This document shows, one piece after another, positions 45,213-54,500 of a DNA stretch of 64,000 bases. Both the position numbers and the translations under genes were made by a program. Each line of letters opens with the position of its first letter. The stretch's first letter is position 1. The stretch is taken from NCBI GenBank assembly GCA_018398805.1, contig JAGFBZ010000736.1, positions 124,001-188,000 of the forward strand, given 5' to 3'. The stretch is from Hirundichthys speculiger. Taxonomy: Eukaryota; Chordata; Actinopteri; Beloniformes; Exocoetidae. Below the pieces are notes generated by a model. The model searched no databases. It was given only the letters and a program-made list of their open reading frames with translations, and had not been told where the DNA came from.

Positions 45213-45344
45213 GCACTTTCCACAAACTCGGTATCTTGTGGTACTGGTATCTCGCGGGTTTAGGATAGAGGGTAGCAGGTGGTCAGACCACCCACTACCC
45301 TCTATCCTGACCCCGCGATCACAAGATACCAATTTTGTGGAAAG
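45213..45344. repeat. Hairpin in Harbinger-like element 2
   Basis: Homologous to the hairpin at 30736-30876 but with a damaged right arm. Here the left arm has TTAGGATAGAGGG and the right CCCTCTATCCTGA, whereas element 1 has TTAGAATAGAGGG and CCCTCTATTCTAA, so the arms changed together. Confidence 0.85.
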
Positions 45345-45506
45345 CGCAAGAGACACGCCCATTGCCGCGCCTATAATGTGAGTAAGGGAGTCGGCATAAT
45401 GGGTGGCGGCTTTAGGGAGCGGAAGATTGCATTAGCGGTTGGCAGAGGCTCCTAAATCAGCAATTTGCAGGTAGTGGGTAGCAGGAGGTGTAAGATCGGG
45501 CCCTAA

Positions 45507-45846
45507 AAAATCGATTTGGCGATATATCGCGACATTCGGCCGGCCGATATAACATTGATTTTTCAGCTCCTAATATCGATTTTTTTAGGAAAATTAATTT
45601 ATTCACTTAAATGTGCAAAAACACTAATAATAAACAATAAATAGGTTGTTTTGAAGCAAATAGTTTTGACTCAATTTGTCCTCTGAATGATCAATATCAT
45701 CTGATATTGATGATATCATTAATGATATTAATAATATCATCAATATCATATCGCAATATATCGTGATATCACAATATCGTGATAATATCGTATCGTGACC
45801 CAAGTATCACAATACATTGCGAGGTCCTTGCCAATACTCACCCCTG
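45507..45846 (-). mobile_element. hAT-like terminal fragment (ATATCG-rich)
   Basis: On the minus strand it opens CAGGGGTGAGTATTGGCAAG and continues through repeated ATATCG/CGATAT motifs to AAAAATCGAT. It abuts the end of Harbinger-like element 2. A similar ATAACGATAACTATCGG stretch is at about 56700-56785. Confidence 0.6.
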
Positions 45847-46834
45847 GCACAGACTTTTCTTTTCTCTGACAATTTTGCTCCAAACCCATAACTTTAAACT
45901 GTTGTAGAACATGGCTTAAATTCAGATATTATTATCCAGTTATAGTCCATATGCGTCTCTGAAACAGCATAGAATTGTGTTATAGAGAATAAATGTCTTG
46001 GGGGCCAGAGAAGAATAGGTGAAGGGATGAATTTAGCCCTCGGTCTTTGAGTTTGCCATATGTGACATTTAAATAGAGAAAAGGTTCTGGTGGTGTAGAT
46101 GCAGTTCACCACTTTCTCCACAAGGTGGGTCTGTTGAGCCCACAGCCACCTGTGGGTTGAAACGTCTCCTTCAGAGAGTGAAGCAGCTGAATCAACAGAG
46201 CTCAGCTCCTGCATCTCTGTCCTCTCTGAAACTGAACAACAGGCAGCTGGAAGAATGTGACAGCTTCTCACATAAAATCATATATAAAACATTTAATTTG
46301 TGTTTTTGTCTGTGAGATACAGACATAACATTTTTGCAATAGATTTCTGTGGAAAACAGGATGGTTCCATCCTCTAGTATAACACTACAGTACACAACAT
46401 CACATCTGACCGCACTCTTTCTGTCATACTGGGATATTAAGCTGACAGCTTGAATCTTTATCATATTTTTAGATATAAAGTTCAAGGAGAAAGACAGTGT
46501 TAATCTTCATTTTAGTTGTCAATGAAACATGAACAGATTAAGTGTCTGTAAAAAAAAATGTTTTATTATTGGTGAGTTGGATGCATGTTGGAAAAGCATA
46601 AAAAGAACAACAAGGAACATGTGGGTAGCCCTGAAAGACCCTTTGCTTTGTTTGGATCCTCGCTGAAATATGTAGATGTCGTTTCAGTTGTGACATCTGA
46701 AATGAAGATGTTTGAACAGATTTGATCAGAATCAATGTCACATTGATTGGTCCACTTCTATGGTTTTAAATATTGATTATGGCCTGTCTTGGTTCAAAGC
46801 CCACTCACCACAACAAGGTGCAGGCCAGGAGTGG
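45847..46834. other. Intergenic, nothing recognised
   Basis: Mixed AT-rich DNA. The minus frames up to 125 codons have no domain content and no splice or promoter context. Confidence 0.4.
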
Positions 46835-47545
46835 GGATGGATGAGACAAAACAAACATACAAAAAGCCAAAAAGAGCCAGACTATAAGAAGAAGATGTGA
46901 CAGAGACCTCTTACTCACAAATGAAAACAGACTTTTCCATTTCTCCACAAACAGATATTTCAGGTTGTTATCAATTATTATCCAGAAACACTTAAAAAGA
47001 GATTTGGTTTTGAGGTGGAGCCATGTGCTTTTCGTCAGATAGACAGTGAAACTATTGAACATCTGTTTTACTCTTGTCCAGTTGTCATACAGTTTTGGAA
47101 GAATTTGTTTGATTGATATGTCACACCCTTTAATAAAGAACACATTCTTTTATTCAAAGAGGATGCCCCCTCAAAAATGTCAATGTTGTTAAATATAATA
47201 ATACTTATGGGCAAATACCATGTACACTGCTTTAAATGGAAGAATAAACAACCGTCAATAATTTGTTTTAGAAATGAACTAGATATTTTAGTTCCTTAAG
47301 CTTACTGGCAGATGCAATTCAATGTAACATTTTTATGAAAAGTCATATAGAGTAAATGCCTTGATCTCTTGTTTATAATTTTATTTTCTGTTTTATTTTA
47401 TTATTATTATTATTACTATTATTAATATGGTTGATTTAATTTCTAATTTTCATAGTATGAAAGTTAAGGCTTCTGTGTAAGAATGCTACATATGTTCCTT
47501 TGAGAATATGTAAAATTTGAATACAATAAAGTTTGGGGAAAAAAA
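46835..47545 (+). mobile_element. L1-type LINE 3' end, decayed
   Basis: Plus-strand frames read EPCAFRQIDSETIEHLFYSC then PVVIQFWKNL, the C-terminal Cys/His segment characteristic of fish L1 ORF2, followed by GKYHVHCFKW. It ends with a 3' untranslated stretch and AATACAATAAAGTTTGGGG before an A run. Internal stops are present. Confidence 0.75.
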
Positions 47546-47852
47546 ACAGATATTTCAGGTTGACCTTGTAGCTTTGGCGCCCTCTAGTGACTAAAGAGGC
47601 CCAATACATCTGAATAACAGTCTTTCCTTCATGCTATCAAAGATTATTTCTTTTCTGTTACTGGTGAAAAAGATGTCCCTTTTGGAGAAAATATTTGAGC
47701 ATAAAACATTCTTTCATGGCTGATTACTGAAGTAATTCTTGTTGTGGAAAGTTTTTTGTTTGGATACAACATGTGTCAAAAAACCTTGTTGAACTGTTTT
47801 AGGTCACAAAGAGATAACACAAAAAATAGCAAATATTCCTAATCACGTCAAT

Positions 47853-48200
47853 GGTCCGATCAGAATCTAGTAAAGGTGTATGTTTTTTGAGTTAACCGGA
47901 GCACCCGGAAAAAACCAAGATCACTTTACCAGATCTTTCCAAGACTTAGCTATGAACATCCTCATCCTGGTCCAATCAGAATCAAGTAAAGGTGAATGTT
48001 TTTTGAGTTAACCGGAGCAGCACCCAGAGAAAACCCAGATGACTTTACCAGATCTTTCCAAGACTTAGCTATGAACATCCTCATCCTGGTCTAATCAGAA
48101 TCAAGTAAAGGTGAATGTTTTTTGAGTTAACCGGAGCACCCGGAGAAAACCCAGATGAACTTACCAGATCTTTCCAAGACTTAGCTATGAACATCCTCAT
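47853..48200. repeat. 118-bp tandem triplication
   Basis: AGATCTTTCCAAGACTTAGC recurs at 47931, 48050 and 48166 (spacings 119 and 116). GTTTTTTGAGTTAACCGGAG and AATCAAGTAAAGGTGAATG are in each unit. It lies about 100 bases beyond the stop of the unknown gene and could be in its 3' untranslated region. Confidence 0.93.
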
Positions 48201-48303
48201 TGAATTTCATCAAAGTTGCTCTCAAAGAAAAAGATGAATTGGATGATCATGGGCTAAACAAGTATTTTCTTCACATCTGTGGATGATTAAAAAGTGTCTA
48301 AAG

Positions 48304-49323
48304 TTACTTCTTAATTCCTATTGATGTCAAAAACCTGGAGAATGAGCTCTTCTTTTTAGCATTGAGCTTCCTTCTCAGAAAGTTCACCACAGCCTTATCA
48401 AAAGCTGGATTCTCTGGTAATATTGCTGCCCGCAGCAGTCTTTCTGAGGACCCAAAGGTCTTGAGAAGGTCTTTGACCAACTCCTTGGTGAGGTCTTTGA
48501 TGTTGTCTTCAATTCTCCTGTGATCACAGTCACAAGCGTCCACTTCAGCTGCCACCAGGCCTGTCAGACGGTTCCAGAGGGTGTTCAGGTCTTCGCCGCG
48601 TATCTGGCTCTTGGTTTTCTTTGACAGTTTTGTTACAATCCGCAGAAGCAGAGCAGTGGATATCTGGTTGGTCAGACTCACAAATTTAGAAGATGAACTA
48701 TCCAGCGACTTCTCTTTCTTAGTCGTCTTCTTATTGACAGATTCAGAGGTGCCAACGCAACGTGATCCATCTTTTGCTGCGTGCGTCTGATTTTTTAAAA
48801 GGTTAACCGAATGTCCCAGCGTCTTACACGCCTGCTGGATGTAAAAATTGTCTTCTGAAGGAAACTTCTGATTCAGCTGCAGCACCGTCTGTTGCAAGGT
48901 TGCTACAAGTTGACTCAGTTCCTCCAGAGAAATGTCCTCCTGAGCTCCGTCCACCATCTTCTGAGAAACCACAGCATCCAACACAGTCGTGTTTTTAGTG
49001 TCAGCTGTCAGTCCACTCGTATGGTGATTCTGCAGGTGACAACACTTCAAACACTCATCTGTCTTTTCAGATATCACAGTTTCATCAAACCGACAGTGAC
49101 GTGTGTTTAGAGGTCTGGGGGGCTCTGGGACACGTCCTGGTTGGACAAAGTCCTGTTTGTTCTGTTCACTTGGTGGGAAACGTGGATTCTGTTTGATACA
49201 CGGGACCAGTTTTTCAGCCTGTGTCTCACAGAAATCCACTCGTTTCCTGGTAGCAGGAGCAGATGTCAGGTCCTGCGTCACCTTCGTCTCCTTAACGTCA
49301 GTCTTTGAATTCTTTCCGCCCAT
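48304..49323 (-). CDS. Unrecognised 339-aa protein with N-myristoylation signal
   Basis: I do not recognise this single-exon gene. The ATG at 49323 is chosen because it is the first ATG after a correctly spaced TATA box, and it gives MGGKNSK, a strong N-myristoylation context (Gly2, Ser6, Lys7) that could tether the protein to membranes. Residues 20-75 are polar and proline-containing. Residues 91-101 hold a compact CLKCCHLQNHH cluster that might bind metal. 131-178 is a Leu-rich amphipathic, coiled-coil-like helix region. 190-212 is a low-complexity Ser/Lys linker. 213-330 is a predicted helical block with VVNFLRRKL and a basic AKKKSSFSRF tail. There is no signal peptide or transmembrane segment. 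Stable 1-kb frame, varied amino-acid use and the promoter argue for a real gene. No AATAAA or ATTAAA lies within 300 bases of the stop, so the 3' end is unknown. A retrocopy is an alternative. Confidence 0.75.
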   Translation of the reverse strand: MGGKNSKTDVKETKVTQDLTSAPATRKRVDFCETQAEKLVPCIKQNPRFPPSEQNKQDFVQPGRVPEPPRPLNTRHCRFDETVISEKTDECLKCCHLQNHHTSGLTADTKNTTVLDAVVSQKMVDGAQEDISLEELSQLVATLQQTVLQLNQKFPSEDNFYIQQACKTLGHSVNLLKNQTHAAKDGSRCVGTSESVNKKTTKKEKSLDSSSSKFVSLTNQISTALLLRIVTKLSKKTKSQIRGEDLNTLWNRLTGLVAAEVDACDCDHRRIEDNIKDLTKELVKDLLKTFGSSERLLRAAILPENPAFDKAVVNFLRRKLNAKKKSSFSRFLTSIGIKK

Positions 49324-49393
49324 TTGCAAATATGTAGATTTCTTTCTTCTTGTTCAGTGTAAAAACGTCTGCCAAAGTGTCCACTCACTCTTC

Positions 49394-49401
49394 TATTTAT
49401 A
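49394..49401 (-). promoter_or_regulatory. TATA box of the 339-aa gene
   Basis: TATAAATA on the minus strand, 71 bases upstream of the ATG at 49323. It predicts a start site near 49365 and a leader of about 40-45 bases. A second weaker CATATAAG lies at about 49425-49432. Confidence 0.7.
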
Positions 49402-49430
49402 CATTCTGGGCGTGACTAAGGTCTCTTATA

Positions 49431-49438
49431 TGACGTCA
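49431..49438. promoter_or_regulatory. CRE-like TGACGTCA
   Basis: A perfect palindromic cAMP-response element core 30 bases upstream of the TATA box. Presence is seen; CREB/ATF binding is inferred from the motif. Confidence 0.55.
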
Positions 49439-49503
49439 TGATCACAGTTCGCGCGGTCCCAAGTACCCCGCCCGCAGCAACGTTTGACTCCGCGTGACTC
49501 CAT

Positions 49504-49539
49504 TGAGTCACGTGATATCACGTGACTCCACGTCACGTG
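49504..49539. promoter_or_regulatory. AP-1 site plus three CACGTG E-boxes
   Basis: TGAGTCA (49504-49510) overlaps a perfect 24-base palindrome (49505-49528), GAGTCACGTGAT followed by its own reverse complement, which contains CACGTG at 49509 and 49519. A third CACGTG is at 49534. The flanks GTCACGTGA fit the CLEAR motif used by TFEB/MITF-type factors, and also USF/MYC. It is located 180-220 bases upstream of the unknown gene's ATG. Confidence 0.6.
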
Positions 49540-49565
49540 ATTGTGAATGCGGCACATTCACAATC
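49539..49565. repeat. 11-bp perfect inverted repeat in the upstream region
   Basis: GATTGTGAATG and CATTCACAATC are separated by 5 bases, immediately upstream of the E-box cluster. It could be a dimeric factor site or a cruciform. Confidence 0.7.
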
Positions 49566-49613
49566 AGCAATCCAGCACCTACGGCCTGAGTTGGCTTAAA
49601 TAAGAAAAAAATA

Positions 49614-49629
49614 AGATATAGATATATAT

Positions 49630-49669
<40 letters not shown>

Positions 49670-49704
49670 TATATAGATATATATATATCTATATCTATAT
49701 ATCT

Positions 49705-49739
<35 letters not shown>

Positions 49740-49778
49740 TATTATATATCTTATATATATATATATATAATATATATA

Positions 49779-49814
<36 letters not shown>

Positions 49815-49860
49815 CTTATTATATATCTTATATATATATATACAGATATATATAATATCC
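49614..49860. repeat. (TA)n/(GATATA)n microsatellite block
   Basis: Long alternating TA with TATATAGA and TATCTTAT interruptions, self-complementary over most of its length. It lies upstream of the 339-aa gene promoter. Confidence 0.95.
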
Positions 49861-51444
49861 ATCTATATAGAAAGCTACTGTATATGATTTAGCAGATAAT
49901 CTACATCTCAGCAACCATGTATGTGTGAGGAACTGCAGAGGACTGGACCCAAATGCAGACGCTGGTAGATACAGGTAAGTGAACAATAAACTTCATTTAT
50001 ATTATAAAGTTTATTATCAAGAACAATATAAGTGTAAAGAACAATATAAATATTCAGAACAATAAACTGTAGCCTCTGTACATGGACTTTATACTGTATT
50101 TAAAAAATGAAAATATTCATTTGTTTTTCCATTTTAAATATTTAACATTTAATTATTAATTAAATATTCCAACATTTAATATACAGAATCAATCCAATTC
50201 CATTATTATAACAATTATCTTAATAATTCAATTATAATTAAAAATATAAATTTAAAATTACAATATTTGAAATGCAGTCTCAATCTTATTCTATATTAAA
50301 ATTTTTCAATTGTAATTATTTAATTTTTCATTTATTATCACAGCGTGACTTATGAGAGTGGTGGTAGGAGCACACAGGTGGCCGACACCTGTCCAGGTGG
50401 CCGACACTTTCCAGGTGAACGTGCTCCGCCCCCCAGGAGTATAAGCAGGATGCAGGGTGCACAAAATTAACATTTAACAATTTACAAAGTACTTTTTATT
50501 TTATTCAGATGCAGATGTTATTACCAGCGACGACATCAGAGCTCAACCAGAAACGACTGGACAGTTTGTTGTTAGTCAGCTTTATTTGATTTTAAGAACA
50601 GATGCCAAAGGAGAAATAAACCAACAAAATAAAACAGTTATTTATATGTGTAAACATCCATGTTCATGCATGAGTCAGTTCCAATAAAAACACCTGTGAC
50701 AGGTGAGGGTCTCTGACCGTCTCAGTTTCAACAGAAGCTCATAACGCTGGAGTGAAACCTCAGCAGTGACATCTGGGGATTAATTAAGCAGCATTTACAT
50801 GTGAGCCTGGTCCCGGACTCAGACTGGGACCCAGCTGGGTTTCAGGTGGGTCCAGCTCCATCTCAAGCTTCTAATGTGCCCACTTCTATCCTTCATGTGC
50901 TACACAGGCTTCCAGTCTGGAGCCCATAAGACTGAAACCAGTATGGTTTAAACCAGCTCTGGACCCAAGCAGCCCAGTTTTACTCCAGATGAGGCCCACC
51001 TGGACCGGCTGGCTCAACATCAGCAGGAATCTGCACACTGGTTTGTGTTGGAGCTGTAACTTAAATATATGCTCATAATGATTTCTACTAATTCTTAAAC
51101 CAAGATTGCGTTACTTTAAAAGATCAGAAAGTTAGGAATAAAAAATGTTGAAAAAAAAAAAATCATCTGCACCGCAGACATGAACCCCTCAATGTGTTAT
51201 TAAACAGTTTTACTTATACGATATAGAAAAATTAGGCACATCATTACATATTTGGGCATTTTCCTGGTTTCCAGAAACCAACATCTAAATCTAAACTCCC
51301 AAACATCCTGACAGTAAAACACATCTGTAGCCTCTTTGGCAAATCATCTGTCTAAAAACCGTCCCGAGGATGAAAAAGTGACAATGTGTCAGTCTTAAAA
51401 CCAAAACCTGAATCCTTGATCACTGGTTGTGCTGGTCAGATCCA
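49861..51444. other. cln3 3' flank and probable 3' UTR
   Basis: AT-rich at 49980-50340. GGTGGCCGACACCTGTCCA is imperfectly duplicated at about 50378-50420. The part next to the cln3 stop is probably transcribed as its 3' untranslated region; see the polyadenylation candidate at 50581. No other gene is seen. Confidence 0.45.
50581..50586 (-). promoter_or_regulatory. cln3: Candidate cln3 polyadenylation signal
   Basis: AATAAA on the minus strand, about 860 bases after the cln3 stop. Another lies at about 50489. Position is plausible, use is not shown. Confidence 0.35.
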
Positions 51445-51561
51445 TCAGAGGGAACAGAAGTATCTGTGGATAGGAAAAGCTACCAGTCCAGCCAGAGCTA
51501 TGCCCAGACTGTCACCGATGCTGGAAGCAGCCATGGCGAACTCCCGGTACCTGTCCTCAGT
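51445..51561 (-). CDS. cln3: cln3 last exon
   Basis: Acceptor CCCCCCAG, stop TGA at 51445-51447. Encodes [20 protein letters not shown] and [18 protein letters not shown]. The human protein ends CQLS, a prenylation-type box; here only CSL follows the Cys position, so a four-residue CaaX is not present. Confidence 0.97.
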   Translation of the reverse strand, partial: TEDRYREFAMAASSIGDSLGIALAGLVAFPIHRYFCSL

Positions 51562-54500
51562 CTGGGGGGGGGAACAAAGATCAGTCAGGATGGACAAGCT
51601 TCAACCCTCACAACTGAAAATGATCCTTCATCAGAGCGCTGAGGAGACTGAACAGCTGCTTTTCTGAATAACACACCTCCGTGCTGATGAAGTAGAAAGT
51701 GTTGACGTATGCGGCCCCCCCCAGCAGCCCCTCATAGAGGATGACAACAAACACCAGCCAGGCGCTGGGCAGGAACTGGTAACGCACCGCAAACAGCAGG
51801 AGCACTGCGTTCACCACCTGAGACAGACCCAGAGAAAACTCTTTCAGACTTCATTACCACATATTTAACTCACAACAGAACGACACACCCATTGCCACAC
51901 CTACAATGTGAGTAAGGGAGTCGGCATAGCGGATAGCGGCTTTAGGGAAGCGGAAGACTGCATTAGCGGTTAACGGAGGTTCCTATACCCGCAATTTGCG
52001 TGTAGCAGCCAGTGTTATTCTGGAGGCATTATCCTAACCCTGCTGGACTGGTCTGGTCTGTTTGCAGGCAGAATCATTTAGAAGAAACACCTGAAACTCC
52101 TCATCACTGGTGTCCTCCATGCCAGAACACCTTCTGAGCATCGTGAGATGCAGGACAGGAATTTCACGGCGGCCATGGCTGTCGTGGCCCTTCTTCTTTG
52201 TCGTGATGTCCTTCCAAAAATTGGTTGCTTAACGGCCACTGTGGCCTTGGTGCCCTGCCCTCTCCCCTTCCTTCGGCTATCATCTAGTTTGTGGGATAAA
52301 CAGCACAACGATACCACGAAGACGACTTTAAAGGTAAGTGTTCAAAAAGCCATCTGTATTCTGGATCAAATAGCTTGTCAATGAGCCTAACGACTTTAAA
52401 GATTGAGCCCAGGACTATAAATGGTAATACATCGTAATACTGAGCTATGGTTGCTAAGGCAACCCAAGTAAACGGTCTCCTGCAATCAGCTGTTTTATCG
52501 TGAACTAAAGCCTTCAAATAATCCTTTTCTCGCCAAATCAACTTCTCTGTCTCTCTTCTATGTGTGCAGCGAAGCTTTGCTTCTAAGTCTTCATTTCATC
52601 GCCAAAATCAAGATGCCATTAAATGGAATTCTATTATAAATAAAACATCTGTGACTAGAAAACACATAATAAATTCACGATTAACATATTATTCAAAAAC
52701 TTACAGGCAGGATGACGATGCTGAGATAGATTGATTCAAACTCCAACATTCAGTGTTTTATACACAATACACTTCTGAGACTTCAGGTGCGCGAAAGTGA
52801 AACCTAAACTCTTTAACGCGTATCATTACAGAAATACGCTCCAGGGTGGCTTAAGCATTTGAATAATCAGTAGGCTATGAAAACGTGATAATATTATTTA
52901 AAAATATTTAACATATTCACTGGAAACTTTTTTCCCTCAGACAGAATGCCAAGACGGGAACGAGTTGAGATTAGTCGCAAAAGAGCTCTGGAAGATGCAG
53001 CAAAAAAACTGCCAAAAAATGGACACCTACAGTTCCTTCAGAAAGTATTCAGCCCCTTTGAACTTTTCAACCTTTTGCCACATTTCAGGCTTTAAACATA
53101 AAGATTTTTTGTCAAGAATCAACAACAAGTTGGAGACAATTGTGAAGTGGAACAAAATTTATTGGCTATTCTAAACTTTTTTAACATAAAAAACTGAAAA
53201 GTGGTGTGTGCAGTATTATTGGGCCTCCTTGCGTTAATTCCCTGTAGCGCCACCTTCTGCTGCAGTTCCAGCTCCAGTCTCTTGGGGTTTGTCTCTATCA
53301 GTTTAACTCATCCAGAGACTAAATTCTGGTCCATTCTTCCTGTAAAACAGCTGCAGCTCAGTGAGGTTGGATGGAGAGCATTTGTGAACAGCAGTCTTCA
53401 GCTCTTTCCACAGATTCTGGACTGGATTCAGGTCTGGACTTTGACTTGGCCGTTCTAACACCTGGATACGTTTATTTGTGAACCGTTCCATTGTAGATTT
53501 GTCTTCATGTTTTGGATCATTGTCCTGTTGGAAGATAAATCTCTGTCCCAGTCTCAGGTCTTCTGCAGACTCCAACAGGTTTTCTCCCAGAATGCTCCTG
53601 TATTTGGCTCCATCCATCTTCCATCAGTTTTAACCATCTTCCCTGTCCCTGCTGAAGAAAAGCAGGCCCAGACCATGATGCTGCCACCACCGTGTTTGAC
53701 AGTGGGGATGGTGTGTTCAGGGTGATCAGCTGTGTTGATTTTACTCCAAACATATCGTTTTCCATTGTGGCCAGAAAGTCTGATTTTGGTTTCATCTGAC
53801 CAGAGCTCCTTCTTCCACATGTTTGCTGTGTCTCCAGGTGTCAAACTTTAAACCAGACTTTTTATGGATATCTTTGAGAAATGTCTTTCTTCTTGCCACT
53901 CTTCCATAAAGGCCAGATTTATCCAGTGTAGGACTGATTGTTGTCCTCTGGACAGACTCTCCCACCTCAGCTGTAGATCAGTTCATCTAGAGTGATCATG
54001 GGCCTCTTGGCTGCATCTCTGATCAGTCTTCTCCTTGTTCCAGATGAAAGTTTAGAGGGAAGGCTGGGTCTTGGTAGATCTGCAGTGGTCTGATACTCCT
54101 ACCATTTCAATGATTGTTTGCTCAGAGCTCCTTGAGATGTTTAAAGCTTGGGAAATCTTTTTATATCCACATCCAGCTTTAAACGTCTCCACAACAGTAT
54201 CTGGGACCTGCCTGGTGTGTTCCTTGGTCTTCATAATGCTCTCTGAGCTTTAACCAGAACCCTGAGATTATCACAGAGCAGGTGCATTTATACGGAGACT
54301 TGATTCCACACAGGTGGATTCTATTGATCATCATCAGTCATTCAGGAAAACATTGGATCATTCAGAGATCCTCACTGAACTTCTGGACTCAGTTTGCTGC
54401 TCTGAAAGTAAAGGGGCCCAATAAAAATACACGCCCCACTTTTCAGTTTTTTATTTGTTAAAAAAGTTTAAAATAGCCAATAAATTTTGTTCCACTTCAT

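Larger units (their letters stand above)
36960..45503. mobile_element. PIF/Harbinger-like element 2, expanded by nested insertions
   Basis: The left end GGGCCCGATCTTGCGCC and right end GTAAGATCGGGCCC match element 1. Flanks are TCA (36957-36959) and TAA (45504-45506). The first 177 bases match 29312-29490, and 44446-45503 matches about 30216-31041. Everything between (37138-44445) is a separate insertion. Confidence 0.7.

Noticed and set aside
52078..52541. Two minus-strand frames of 79-85 codons in the cln3 intron as extra exons
   Set aside because: They lie inside hAT copy B, are mirrored by copy A, and are not needed for cln3 frame continuity.
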